Shown here in pieces: positions 23,506-36,054 of a stretch of 64,000 nt of DNA. The DNA is from Jacaranda mimosifolia (Eukaryota; Streptophyta; Magnoliopsida; Lamiales; Bignoniaceae), in NCBI GenBank assembly GCA_018894105.1, contig CM032117.1, positions 33,770,501 through 33,834,500 of the forward strand, given 5' to 3'. Numbering within the stretch: position 1 is the first letter of the stretch; every line of letters begins with the position of its first letter. Both the position numbers and the translations under genes were made by a program. Under the pieces are notes generated by a model. The model was not told the DNA's origin. It ran no database searches and saw only the letters and a list, made by a program, of their open reading frames with translations.

Positions 23506-25757
23506 TGTTGGAATAGTGCATGGCAAGCTAATTAGATTGGCCTTGTGAAAGCTATTTCCATGTAAAATAATCTTGATTGAATGATATTCTTTATATAGCC
23601 ATCTTCATCTTATGCCTTATATTACTTCACTTGTATTTGGATGAAGCCCTTAGATCACACATGACTATGGGACTTGGTCAATTTAGTGGGTGGTGATCAT
23701 GGAATAAGTCTTATACAGTCGTGATCTTAAATCTTCTAATTTGTAGGATATTATAAGACAGGGCATCTAAGATCTAGATAGACTTGCACTAACGATGCAT
23801 AAATCCAAGAGTTGGATATTACTCCATTCCATGAGCAAACTATATGAGATACGGGTGCATGTAAGTGGGTGCTTGTTAGAGAACAAAGCACTAAAGACCC
23901 TTCAGAGAATCCACTAGATAGCCGTAGTGTCATGTTGGTAGTGGTTAATTCTCCCGCTTATGCTAGTGCATATTATTAGTCCTTTAACCTAAGGATCCAT
24001 GGTAACTTTATGTCCGGTCCTCATGCTTTGACTCTTCCTTGACCACTTAGAGGGTCTTTCGGGTTGAGCTTGGGTGTGAGCTACTTGGCATCGAGGTTTA
24101 TAAGATTCAAGATGGAATCCGACTCCTCACTTTTGTGAAAGGCAAGTGCATCTCCTATGTGTTCTATAATGATCAATCCCAAGAAATCCTTGCACTAGGT
24201 GGTGTGACAATTTGGAAAATGACTTTTCCAAAGGTGAGGTCACACAAGGGAATCGAACATTGAGAATAGAGACACAGTATTGAGGCTACTAGAGAGCTGG
24301 CAAATATTTTGCCCTAGGCCTCTTTCAGCAGATAGGATACGGAAGGACTGTATTTGCATGGTATGCGTAGAGCTATGATGGTTCTCTAGAATATTTATTT
24401 CGGCCAATTAGTTGGGCTCCATGAGCTTGAGGTTGGACATCGACCATGGAGATTGGGTACTCTTTAATTAATGAGACTAATAAAATTGAGTCGATTAGTT
24501 TAAAAGGAGTTTTAAACTAAAATGAATATAAGATATTCAAAAGTCACAAAGAGTTATGAGCCCATGTCCAATAAATGGTAGAACCTATTGGGTCATACAG
24601 AAAAGCTAAACAGCTTTCAAAATTGGTAGAGCAATTTTCTAAGTGTTAGAAAATTCACTCCTTTGGTGACCGATTTTCAAGGATCCAATTTAATGGTCAA
24701 TTTTGGTTTGATTAATTTAAGTGTTAAATTAATCAACTAATTTAAAGAGTTAAATTATACCAATAATTAAGGAGTTACTTATTTGGTACCATGTTGACAA
24801 TTAATTGGACAAGTTGACTTAAAGAGTTAAGTTGGCTAATTTAAGCTTAAGAGTTAAGCTTATTTGATTTAAGAGTTAAATCAAAGGATAATTAATTAAA
24901 TTAAAGTGTTTAATTTAATTAATGGGAAGAATACTTTTTGGAGGGAAAATTTAAATAAAGTGTTCATTTAAATTAGCATCTTAATTAATTTGGAATTTGA
25001 TTCCAAATGAAATTGAAATGCACATGAAATTCAAGTAAGACTTGAATTTGAATTTTACCAACTTGGCATGCCACTTGGGCAGTCACCTTGATGAAGGTGT
25101 GATGCCAACTAGCATCACACCTTCCACCATCTATATATAGATATATAGTGCAAGCAAAATTCAAAATTAACATTGCGGAAAGTGTGAGGATTAGACTCTC
25201 TCTCTCTCTCTCTCTTCCCCTCCCCCCATGCATTGCATCATGTATTTGCTTTGCATTTCTTCTTCCTTCCAACCTAAAAATTAGCTTTTTATACCTCATT
25301 TTCTCCTTTCTAACTCTAGCTTATAGTAAGGGGAAATTATAAGATTGTTTGGTGTGTGGATCATATCAATAGAGGCAAGGCCTTGATTTGCTTGGTTTTG
25401 GAGATCCACCTACAGCAGCTTCCCGTTGGTGAATTTTTTTGGAACGATCCAAAAGGATTTTTGCTCCAATTTTTTATAGTAGCTTTCCTTATGTATGGAG
25501 GTGTTCCAATTTAATTTGGTGATTTTTGGAGCAGTACAGCTAGGACAAAGTTGCCGACTTTCCGCTATGCTGATTCCAGATAGTTTCTGGATCCGAGAGA
25601 GATACTTGATCTTTTCCTTATTTTGAGCTACAAGAGGTAATTCTTCATCCTAATTCAAATCTATAGCATGAATAGATCCTTGGACGCTTGAGTAGCTTAG
25701 TTATTTTTAAGCTTATGAAGTTTTGATTTAGAGATCCTAACGCTACTCTTGCCTTCA
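23506..25757 (+). mobile_element. Solo copia LTR with ATACC target duplication
   Basis: Starts TGTTGGAATAGTGC and ends CTTCA. It is flanked by ATACC at 23501-23505 and again at 25758-25762. The 2252 bp match the LTRs of the copia element at 8287 throughout. There is no interior and no second LTR, so it arose by recombination between the two LTRs of a full insertion. Inside: the U3 inverted repeat (24708-24736), TATA box (25131-25140) and a CT microsatellite just after the TATA box (about 25195-25216). It sits in the interior of gypsy A. Confidence 0.95.
25131..25140 (+). promoter_or_regulatory. TATA box of the first solo copia LTR
   Basis: CTATATATAG after AGCATCACACCTTCCACCAT; equivalent in position to 9868-9877 and 27620-27629. 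The CT repeat about 60 bp downstream would be in the transcribed leader. Confidence 0.65.
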
Positions 25758-25975
25758 ATACCGATCATAACCTTTCACTTCCTTAATGTCGAGTATTATC
25801 CCAAAGGTTTAAATCTTATTTAATTCCATAATCAAACTTCATATCTTCTTGCCCAAAAATTTCACATTCCAAGGATCATATCCTGACATAGCTCCGGTAT
25901 TCTTTAACTTAGGCATACATATCCCCGATAATTCCAAAGTCAAGCTTAGTCTCTAAATTTCACACTCCAAGGATC
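25758..25975 (-). other. Gypsy A interior piece with a roughly 98-bp tandem repeat
   Basis: After the TSD copy the interior of gypsy A resumes. It holds imperfect tandem units of about 98 bp beginning near 25763, 25860 and 25958; the last is split by the second solo LTR and resumes at 28255. The shared core is TTTCACAYTCCAAGGATC and then ATATCCTRRCATAGCTC. The second solo LTR's target GGATC lies in this core. Confidence 0.7.
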
Positions 25976-28254
25976 TGTTGGAATAGTGCTTGGCAAGCCA
26001 ATAGGATTGACCTTGTAAATCTATTTTCTTTTAAAACAATCTTGATTGAATGATATTCTTTATATGGTCATCTTCATCTTATGCTCTTTATTATTTCACT
26101 TGCATTTGGATGAAACCCCTAGATCGCTTATGACTATAGGACTTGGTTCGGTGACCATGGAATAAGTCTCACACAGTCGTGATCTGAAATCTTTTAAGTC
26201 ATAGAACCTTACGATATGGGGCATCTAAGATCTGGATAGACTTGCACTAATGATGTATAAATCCAAAAGTTAGATATTACTCCATTTCAGAGCAACCGTA
26301 TGAGATACGGGTGCATGTTAATGGGTGCTTATTAAAGAACAAGGCATTGAAGACCTATTGGAGAATCTACTAGATAGTCGAAGTAGCAAGTTGGTCGTGG
26401 CAAGTTCTTCAGCTTACGCTAGTGGATATTATTAGTCCTCTGACTTGAGGATCTATGGTAACCTTATGTCTGATCCTCATACTTTAACTCTTCCTTGACC
26501 ACTTAGCGGGTTTTCCGCTTGAGGTTGGGTATGAGCTACTTGGGATGGAGGTTTGTGAGATCCAAGATGGAATTCAAATCCTTGCTTTTGTGAAAGGCGA
26601 GTGCATCTTCTATGTATTTTATAATGATCAATTCCAAGAAATCATTGCGCAAGGTGGTGTGATAATTTGGAAAAGAAGTTTTTCAAAGGTGAGGTCACAC
26701 AAGGGAATCGAACATTGAGAATAGAATCATGGTCTCGAGGCTATTAGAGAGCCAACAAATATCTTACCCTAGCCTCTCTCGGGAGATAGGAGATGAAAAG
26801 ACCGTATTTGCATAGAGATTGGGTACTCTTCAATTAGTGAGATTAATTAAATTAAATTAAATTCATTAGTTTAAAAGTGTTTTATACTAAATTGAATATA
26901 TGATATTCAAAAGTCACAAGGAGTTGTGAGCCCATGTCCAATAAATGGTAGAACATTTTTGGCTTTTAGGATTGAGTGCCGATTTCGTTAGATCGATCCG
27001 TGGAAGTTTGAATAGTCGGCTCTTTCATGAGGAAGGATGAGGAACGATAGGGGACACAACAAATGAATGGTCGAAATCCTTCTCTTATGGGTCGCACACA
27101 AAAGCCAATTAGCTTCCTATTTGATGGAGAAAATATTTTCTAAGTGTTAGAAAATGTCTCATAGTGGACTGATTTTAAGGTGCTAATTTTGAAGGTCAAT
27201 TTTGGCTTAATTAATTTAAGTGTTAAATTAATCAATTAATTTCAAGAGTTAAATTAGACCAATAATTAAGAAGTAAATTATTTGGTGCCAATATGATCAC
27301 CTATTGGTCAAGTTAAAGAGTTAAGTTAACAAAATTCAAGCTTAAGAGTTGAGCTTATTTGACTTAAGAGTTAAGTCAAAAGTTAATTAATTAAATTAAA
27401 ATATTTAATTTAATTAATGGGAAGAAAAAATTTTAGAGGGAAAATTCAAATGAAATGTTCATTTTAATTAACTTGAAATTGGATTTCAAATGTAATTAAA
27501 ATGCAAGTGAAATTTAAATTAGATTTGAATTTGCATTTGCCACCATGGCAGATGTAAGTTGGCTGACCCCTTTCCTCATGGGAGGTGTGATGCCACCTTG
27601 GTGTCACACTTTCCAGCCTCTATATATAGATATATATATATAGAGAGAGAGAGATGGGGGGTTGGTGATTATGTCAAAAGGTGTGAAGAATTAGATTCTC
27701 CACCATTCCCTCCAAAACTCCTTGCAAGCATTACATTCATGTGTTGAAAGCTTTGCTCTCTTTTTCTTCTTCCCTACCAAAAATTGGCCTCTACCATAGT
27801 TAATCTATGGCCTTATTCTAGCTTATAGGCTAGATATTTTGGAATATCTATTTGGTGTGTGGATCATATCAATAGAGGCAAACAAGTTAGTTTGCTACAG
27901 ATTGGAGATCCATTTGCATAGAGTCCAATTTGGTGATTTTCTCTAGGAAGATCCAGAAAGATATTTTGTCTGAATTTTTCACTAAGAGTTCCTCAGGGTT
28001 TTTATCAGCTCCAATAATTTTTTCGTGATTTTTTGAGGTGATTTGATGGTGGTAAAAATCGCTCCACTCCTGCTGCGCATTTTCTAGCAGTTTCTGGATT
28101 GGTGAACGGTTCATCTCATTCTCCTTGGATACAATTTTAAGGTAACACTCCATCCAAATCTTAGGCATGATTTGATCCTATTTAGTATGTAAGCACTAGT
28201 TTATTAAGCTTTTGAAGTTTTTATAATTGGATCCTAGTACCTTACTAGCTTTCA
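25976..28254 (+). mobile_element. Second solo copia LTR with GGATC target duplication
   Basis: Starts TGTTGGAATAGTGCTTGG and ends GCTTTCA. It is flanked by GGATC at 25971-25975 and 28255-28259, and is 2279 bp long. Same family as the LTR at 23506, only 218 bp away and in the same orientation, but each has its own perfect target duplication, so they are independent insertions. U3 inverted repeat at 27207-27235 and TATA box at 27620-27629, followed by a TA/GA microsatellite. An insert of about 100 bp near 26960-27090, absent from the sister copy, begins around TTTTTGGCTTTTAGG. Confidence 0.95.
27620..27653 (+). promoter_or_regulatory. TATA box and TA/GA microsatellite, second solo LTR
   Basis: CTATATATAG followed by alternating TA and then GA dinucleotides. 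Position matches the TATA boxes of the other copies. The repeat has expanded relative to the copy at 25131. Confidence 0.65.
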
Positions 28255-28259
28255 GGATC

Positions 28260-28394
28260 ATATCCTAGCATAGCTCTGGTTTTTCCGTAACCCAAATGTT
28301 TACATCCTAAATGATTCCCAATTCAAGTTTGATCTCTAGTAAACCCATCGATTCCAGTTACAAAAATCATTTCCATATTATCCTTCAAAACCTA
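28260..28394 (-). other. Last interior piece of gypsy A before the PBS
   Basis: Continuation of the 98-bp tandem repeat (ATATCCTAGCATAGCTC) and about 60 bp of unique sequence leading to the primer site. No coding content. Confidence 0.6.
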
Positions 28395-28407
28395 GGATCT
28401 GATACCA
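28395..28407 (-). other. Primer binding site of gypsy A
   Basis: The minus strand reads TGGTATCAGATCC, one base from the initiator-Met site TGGTATCAGAGCC, three bases from the LTR A2 end. It confirms that A2 is the 5' LTR of a minus-strand element. Confidence 0.88.
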
Positions 28408-28410
28408 CGC

Positions 28411-28562
28411 TGTAGCGTCATACCCGGGAGGTGCCTATTTCAGGCCAAGATGTTACTCCAATCTAAATTTAATAATTCATAACCAAAATCGCACCTCCAA
28501 AACATCCAATTTGAATAGATCATAGCGACCCAAAACAATTTAGTGCCAATTATCTATCATAT
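28411..28562 (-). repeat. LTR A2, first part (5' LTR of gypsy A)
   Basis: Begins TGTAGCGTCATACCCGGGAG and matches LTR A1 from 17203, including the shared TTCAGGCC(A/G)AGATG and CAATCTAAATTTAATAATTC blocks. It stops at TCTATCATAT where gypsy B starts; CATAT is B's target duplication. It resumes at 39658. Confidence 0.92.
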
Positions 28563-31542
28563 TGTAACACCCTAAACCAAGGTGGATGCCTCTAGTTAGA
28601 GCGCTACCATTCTTAGTAATGTTTCTCAATTTACCTAAAGAAATTCAAACATACTGAAGGGGAAAAATTCTTCATACGCGTTGGTTATTAGTATTTCACA
28701 TCTGTGCAGAACTATTACAACCAAAAGGAATGCAATCAAAGCATATTATGATACAAGAAGCCTTAGTAGTTTCCAATGCTATCTATTTACATCAGGAAAA
28801 ATTATGTATACTATGTATTGTCGATCTATTCCCATATAGCTCCTACAGATCCTCATCTGGAGAAAAAATAGAATGAACAACGCCGAACTATAAGTCCAAA
28901 TAACTTAGTGAGCTAATAATAAAATGTGGTTCCAGCACATAGCACAATAATCATCAAACATAGATGTTGTATGCGATAATCAAAATATTAACAAGGGTGT
29001 GAGATATATTTTTAGCATAGGGAAGTACATTTAACTGGAAAGTTAACCGCATATGATTTTTTACAAACACTTTCAATATTCAGCTGTTGGTGGTTCTCCG
29101 ACCTTGTAACTCCACTTTCAAAAACATGAAAATCCTTGTTCCTCAAAGTTTCGAGTGATACCAACTCGGAACAAACAAACAAATACTCTCACTAGGCATG
29201 GCTAGCTGCATGCCTAATCTCGCTCATAGATGGCTACCTCCAGCTAGCCTATGAGTAGGGATTACATGTACATCGCGTATGTGTACTAGCTGAAATATCT
29301 ATCATTGTCGGTATATTTCGCCTGGTCGTCTCCTAAAGTCGATCCCAGGGCCTATCCCCAAGGGTATTATTTATTCATGTATATCATGTGATATGTCTAA
29401 CAACATTTTGATTAACACATGAGTTTTCCATGAAGAAAAACAAGTAATCAGTAATTCAACATCAATTTTGTTCAAGGATAGGCATGGCGATGATAGAAAA
29501 TATATTTTGAAATTCACTTTTCGGTTTTCACGCACAATTGCCAAATTTTGAATAAAATAACGTAATTCATAACGAATTGGGGGCCGTAGCCGGTGTAACG
29601 GGCAATGTGTGGTGAACTGTCATAAATTGTTTATTTTCTCAAAGCTATGAAAATGGAGTATTCGATTCAGGGACGCCTCAACTCTAAATGGGTGAGAAAT
29701 TCAAAAAAGAATAACTCAAGAGTCACGAGTAAAGAATAAGAAAGTCCAGATAGACTACCAAGAGAAATACAAAGATAGAAGCTCAATATTGTATAGAAGA
29801 ACGACAATTGCTAGCAAAGAAAAGGTCAAATAGAACTAGTATATTTATTAATATAAATTCATAAGATAAGAAATCACATCACGTAAGATTGGGAACTTGG
29901 ATAATAACACCTCAGACATATTGTCAGATTCAACACAAGAGCTAAAGAATAGCATAGAATGAACAAGCATCAACCATTGAATCTCAATACAAATAGAGCC
30001 AAGTGACAAGGCATAATAACTAGTATTTATGTTCTTTCCACAACAAAGAAAGTTAATATAAGCTCACATGATATTCTTGTGGTAATAACCTCCTATGCAT
30101 CAGCAGTATCCATACCCTCCTCATCTGATGTCATTAGATGCAATATAAGAGAATTGATTCTAATGGCATTATATTTCTTACCTTAATTTATATTGTGTTT
30201 TAGTGTTTTAGGAACGCTCCTGTATGTTATATTTATAAATAGTTGATCAACAAGGATGTGACAACTTCTTAGTAGTTGTGTATAATGCTACTATAGCTCT
30301 TGGCATTAGCATAATTAATTCATTTAATTCCAACAATTAGGTTTTTAAAGTAATTACTATTGTAAGCTTATAGTTTTAGTCTTTTCAATGGTGCCAATTT
30401 AGCTCAACTTACTTTAATTATGCTCGTACCAACCCAGAGTCAATACTAAATTTTATAATTAAAACCTTATAACTGGGGTTATATCAATAGAATTATTTTA
30501 GCTAACTTAAGGACCAATTCAACCCTAATTTAAATTGAAACCTAATTTAGGTTTCAATTTAAATTAATTTAAGGTAACTAAATTCGATAAAAATTGAAAT
30601 TTACCCAATTGGACTAAGTTTAAGTCCAATTTTAGTTCGGTTGCGTTTGAAATGAATTTCTCAAGTTTCTATCTATCCATCGTCGGAGCGCCACTGTCCG
30701 CCACCGGAGTGCAACCTAACCTACCTAAAAACTCGTTTCACTGGATCCAATCGAACCCCTCAATCAATTTTTTCTTCCTCAAACTCCTTGCCGGTGAATT
30801 GTGTGTCGCTACCCCTATTTATCTTCAATTCTTTCTTCTCTAGCCACCAAGCCTTAAATTAAAGCTACTATCACGTTCCCTACATCGAGGCTGTTACAAC
30901 CTACACCTTAATTCTTAATTTCCACCGGCCAACCCCAACAACCTACCACTGATCGCCTTTATCACACTGGCTACCACCTTATCCTATTTTCTCTAGTCTT
31001 TTTTGTGAGTTTTTGGTATGAAAGTGATCCTTGCGAGGTAAGGAAGCTAGTTATTGGGTCAAAATTCAAATTTGAGGAGAAATGAAAGAAAATCGAACTT
31101 TGGATGATGATGATGGGTGCATTTGTGAGAATTTGAAGTTTTCTTGTCCTTCATATATATACATATATAAATCAACTTTTGCCTAATTACAATTGGCCCC
31201 AGAACTTCTCCACCGCTTTCAATATCACCCCTCAACTCCTAACCACCTTACAGAATGACCCCCGACTTTCAATAAGTTTTCAAATTTCTATTTTTTACAC
31301 ATTGACCTTATTAACTTTTGAAATTCTAATAATTAGGCCTACTTGGGTTAATTTTTAAGTCCTCCCAGTTTTCTTAATTTTACTAAGACCCTCATTTGTT
31401 TTTATTTAACTAAGGCCTAATACATGTTTTTGTTATTTATCTTCACTAAATATTTTAATTAATTTAATCCTTTAATCTTCACTATAATTTAAATTTAAAA
31501 TTTTTCCTCTTTCATTTATGTTTTACGGTTTGGGGTGTTACA
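28563..31542 (-). repeat. 3' LTR of gypsy B (2980 bp)
   Basis: Plus-strand ends TGTAACACCC and GGGGTGTTACA. It aligns end to end with 36674-39652. A short open frame of 63 codons in the GC-richer part (30652-30843) corresponds to similar frames in LTRs A and C. TATA-like sequence lies at 31152-31171 (minus). Confidence 0.95.
31152..31171 (-). promoter_or_regulatory. TATA-like element in the gypsy B 3' LTR
   Basis: Alternating TA run, with TATATATATG and TTATATATG motifs on the minus strand, about 370-390 bp into the LTR. A matching ATTTATATATATAAAT stretch lies at about 39270 in the other LTR. Confidence 0.5.
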
Positions 31543-31560
31543 ATTCCTCTCCCCTTAAAA
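31543..31560 (-). other. Polypurine tract of gypsy B
   Basis: The minus strand reads TTTTAAGGGGAGAGGAAT immediately before the TGTAACACCCC start of the 3' LTR. Confidence 0.9.
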
Positions 31561-31572
31561 GAATATGGTCCC

Positions 31573-34500
31573 CGGATTCATACTTGGAGATTGGAAGAGT
31601 TTAGGATAATGCTGCCCTATGAAGTCTTCTCATTCCCAGGTTGCTTCCTCAACATTATGATTTCTCCATAATACCTTTACTTGGGGTATTTTTCGATTTC
31701 TTAGTTCTTGAAACTTTTGATCTAAAATGCTGACAGTTCGTTCTTCATAGGATAAGTTACTCTATAGTGGAATATCGTCATGGGATATGATGTAGGAGGG
31801 ATCAGGATAATACTTCCTGAGTTGTGAACTTAGAATACATCATGTGTTCCAGTGACAGTTGGTGGCAACATCAATCTGTAAGCCACTAGCCAATCTATTC
31901 ATAGATTTTGAAGGGTTCGATATACCTCAAACGAAGTTTTCCTCCTTTTCCAATCTACCTACTGCCTTTTCGAGGAGATATCTTTAGGTATACTTCTTCT
32001 TTTCATTAAACTCCAAATCTTTTCTTTATTTGTCAACATAACTCTTCTGATGATCTTCTGCAGCTCTCATCTATTATTTTATTATTTGAACTTTGTTAAT
32101 AGCCTCTTGGATAAGTCTTGGTGGTATGCCTATCGGTGCTTTGTTGCCAGTAATTTTTAGCCTGTCAAGATCCAATGCAGAGAGGATCGACACTTCCAAC
32201 CATATAGGGCCTTGTGGGGTGCCATCTGTATAGTTGCTTGGTAACTATTGTTGTAAGCAAACTCTCTTAGTAGAAGATGTTTGTCCCAACTTCCCTTAAA
32301 ATCCAAAGTGTATGCCCAAAGCATGTCTCCTGAGATTTTGATAACTCATTCAGATTGACCATCAATCTCTGGATGTGCGGTAGTACTAAATTGTAATGTC
32401 ATCCCCAGATGATCTTGTAAACTCTTCCGTAACTTGGATGTGAATTTAGGATCTCGGTTGGACACAATGTTGCTTGAAATCCCATGTAACCGAATAATTT
32501 CCTTTATGTAGAGATCTGCTAATTTGTTAACTCGATAATGAGATCCCATTGATAAGAAATGAGTAGACTTGGTTAACTGGTCTCCTATGACCCATATACT
32601 GTTATACTCATCTCGAATTGTAGGAAGATCTATCACAAAATCCATGGTAATGTGATCCAACTTCCAATCGGCAATCAAAAGTACTTGTAGGACTCCTGAT
32701 GTTCGCTAGTGTTCTGCTTTTACTAATTGGCAAGTCATGCATCTCAGTACATAATCAGCCACATCTTTTTTCATCCCATTCTACCAGTAGTGCCTTTTGA
32801 GATCTTCATACATTTTTGTGCCTCCAGGATGCACGGTCTAATAGTCTTCTTTTAAGCTTCTCAAGTACACATATATGTTGGCAAAATAATAAGACATCGT
32901 GATCATCAATGTTGAATTCTGATCCCTCAAAATCAGAGCTAACTTATTTCTGCTTTAGAATCCCTTCATCTTCTATTTGGGCCTTTCGTAGGTCATTATA
33001 TAACTTAGGCCGAATGCTAAGCTCTGCAAGCCATGTGCGGTGCTAAATTATTATAACTAGTTGCTATTCTTGATCTTTTCGAGCTCTCTTTCCTTCACAT
33101 ATGATAGCTTGATCTTTTCGACTTAGTGTATCTACTACCATATTGGCTTTTCCAAAATGATTGATGATGGTATAATCATAGTCTTTGAGGAATTTCATCA
33201 ATCGTCGCTACCGCATATTTAAGTCCTTCTAGGAGTGCAGGTATTTCAAACTTTGGTGGTTAGTGTAAACCTCAAAACTTACCCCGTATAGATAATATCT
33301 CCATTTTGCCAAGGAAAAAATTATTGCCGCTAATTCTAGATCATGAGTGGGGTAGTTCTATTCATGAGCCTTGAGTTTCCTTAAGGCATACACAATTACT
33401 CATCCTTTTTGCATTAGTACACATCCGAGTCCTTCTTTCGACGCGTTAATATATATCATAAATCCTTCTAATCCTTCAGGAAGTGCTAAAACTAGTACTG
33501 AAGTCAATCATCTTTTTAACTCTTGAAAGCTTTGCTCACATTCCTTATTCCAGTCGAAACACAATTACTCATCCTTTTCATATTTTTTGACTGCTTCCAG
33601 ATGACTATTGCCTCAACTTTCACAAGATTGACTTCTATCCCATCTTCAAATATAATATGTCCCAAAAAAATTACACATTCTAACCAAAACTCACATTTGC
33701 TGAACTTAGCATACTACTTATGCCTTCGAAGAGTCTCTAAGACTAACCACAGGTGAGTGACATGTTCTTCCTTTATCTTAGAGTACACAAGGATATCATC
33801 AATAAAAATTACACAAATTGATCTAAATGGGGATGAAAGACTTGAGGCATCATGTCCATGAATGTTGCAGGAGCATTAGTTAATCTAAATGGCATCACGA
33901 TGAATTCATCGTAACCATATCGAAAGTTAAATGCCATTTTTGGTATATCCTCTTCCCAAATCCTCAACTGGTAATAATAACCTATCTTAAGTCTAATTTT
34001 AAGAAAATCATAGATCCTTGTAACAAATCAAATAACTCTTCTATATAGGGTAGAAGATACTTGTTTTTAATGGTAACCTGATTCAATTCTTGATAATCTA
34101 CACACATCCTGAGTGTTTCGTCTTTTTTCTTGATGAACAACACTGGTGCTCTCTACAGGGAGGTGCTGGGTCATATGAATTTCTTTTCTAGTAGCGCCTA
34201 CAATTGCTTCTTTAGTTCTTTCAACTCTACGGGTGCCATGCGATAAGGAGTCTTTGAGAATGACTTTAACTCAAGAAAGGTGTGGATGATAAATTCTATC
34301 TCACGATTAAGGGGTAGTGAATCCAATTCTTTTGGAATACATCAAGAAATTCGTTTAACAAGATTACTTCCTTTAATTCGACCTTATCTCAAGGTTTGTT
34401 GATGAGGTAGGCCAAAAATGCTTGACCTCACATTCTTAAGATCTGTTTAGCTTCCATGATAGATACAAACGGCGTTTGTGGAGTAGAATCGCTAGAAAGT

Positions 34501-34984
34501 CTGGTTGGAATGAATATGTTCTCCCAAAGTCTTTTGTTTGGTGTAACAATTTATTTAGGCTTGATGATAGTATAATCAGTCCATTCCTAGAATCAGGTTG
34601 TAGTTTTGAATTGGTATTTCTATAAGGTTTGCTAAATATTCACTTCTCCAATTCTGACTAGATAAGACTAGTATACAATGTCAGTTACGAATTCCATACC
34701 TTAGGGTGTTTGTACTTCTAATTGGTATGACATGTTTTCCAATGACAAGTTTAGTTTAGGTGTAAAGTGGGTAGATATAAATATAAAAGAGTGTGTAGCA
34801 CTAGGATCATATAAAGCTTTGCCAATAATATTACAAATAGAGATCATACCTTCCACAACATCAATCGAATCTGGTATATTTTCTCTAGTGAGGGCATAGA
34901 CACGTGCCCTGACTTTAGGTTTTCCACTAAGCTTTCCCATTTGCTTGTTCTTACTTTTTGTGGCATATCGGGGTGTGCGAAGAT
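31573..34984 (-). pseudogene. Gypsy B pol remnant: protease, RT, RNase H, integrase, chromodomain
   Basis: On the minus strand the domains come in Ty3/gypsy order. Protease: ALYDPSATHSFI near 34808, where the usual D-S/T-G reads D-P-S. Reverse transcriptase: [19 protein letters not shown] near 33920-33855, and FIDDILVYS at 33805-33785 with the catalytic Asp pair kept. RNase H: YINASKEGLGCVLMQ near 33455-33410 (first Asp replaced by Asn), then [20 protein letters not shown] near 33350-33290. Integrase core: frame 32678-32346 with WKLDHITMDFV, STHFLSM, LHGISSNIVSNRDPKFTS and TAHPEIDGQSE; the second catalytic Asp is Asn in SNRD. Chromodomain: YEERTVSILDQKFQELRNRK and VKVLWRNHNVEEATWE near 31760-31630, interrupted by a stop after TWE. 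Several frames and stops show that it is inactive. Confidence 0.93.
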
Positions 34985-36054
34985 GGGGACAATCTGGAAT
35001 GAGATGTTGATAACTACCACAACCTGTGCATCTTCTATGCTTTTTCCAGCACTCAGTCTCATCATGGCCCATTTTCCCATAGTATCCACAGTTTCCTTTC
35101 AACCCTGTGGTGTGAGACGAGATGTTTCCCCTGCCTGGTATGGATGAGGTTTTGACATCCCAACTTGAAACTTAAACTGTTTTCTCCTAAAGTTGCCACC
35201 ACTAATGTTGGGTATTTTCAGCTAAATGTTCTCCCACACTTAGTTTTCTCCTCAATTTTTCACAGTTCCCAAAATTTTGATTCTACTTGTAAAGCCTTCT
35301 TCATCGCTCTGTCATAAGTTGGTAAGTCACAAGAGACAAGGGCTCACTGGATCTCATGTCGGAGTCTTTCAAAAAAATTTCTAGCTCGTCGTTCCTCATC
35401 CCCGAGTATGTGGGGCTCATATTGAATTAGCTTGTTGAACTTGGCCTACTATCCCTGGATGAGGTCCATGAATTCTTGTTCCCAAGCATTTTACACGACT
35501 TATGGAACAAATTTGTTCATAAACTCCCGGGTGAAGTTTTCCTCGGTTCGAGGAACTCCATGCTATTCCCATCGTCGCTCTAACACTCCCCACCATTGAT
35601 GAACAACCTCTTCCAAAAGAAAATTGGTGTATCTAACCTTTTGTTCCTTAGAATAATGTAATGCTTAAAAAATATTTGTAATTCCCTCGATCCATGCTTC
35701 TACCTTCTGATCGTCAAGTTCGCCTATAAATTTTGAGGGATCGAAATGGAGAAATCATTATAAAGCTTGTTCCTCTGTCTGTTCTTTATTTCTTTTGTTC
35801 TGAGTGATTTGCCCCTTTTGTTGGTAAAACTGCATAAACTATCGCCACATGGTATACATTTGTTCTGTCGGTTGTCCTTATACAGAAGAATTAGCTGGAG
35901 GATTCTGATCTACTTCTTCCTCCTATTATGGTTGTTCCTAATTCGAAGTATTTCTCTCTTGACTGTTTTGAGTACTTGCTCGTCTACTAGGGGACCGTCC
36001 TTTATGACCTAAGAAAGCCCAAGGACGAGCCTGGGATTCGTCATGCAAAGCCAT
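34985..36054 (-). pseudogene. Gypsy B gag remnant with zinc knuckles
   Basis: A plausible start ATG at 36054 reads MALHDESQARPWAFLGHKGR. Mid-region FNKLIQYEPHILGDEERRAR and NFFERLRHEI (about 35440-35350) match the retrotransposon gag core 'F-x-x-L-x-x-x-x-P-x-x-x-x-D-E-x-x-R-x-x-x-F-x-x-G-L'. Two zinc knuckles close the gene near 35090-34990: CGYYGKMGHDETEC, where the second Cys is Tyr, and an intact CTGCGSYQHLIPDC of CX2CX4HX4C form. Gag would bind element RNA. Stops split the middle, so only the last part (35102-34701, running into the protease) is still open. Confidence 0.85.

Noticed and set aside
23506..28254. The two solo copia LTRs as one element with a 218-bp interior
   Set aside because: Each LTR has its own distinct target duplication, the 218 bp match the gypsy A interior tandem repeat, and there is no PBS after the first or PPT before the second.
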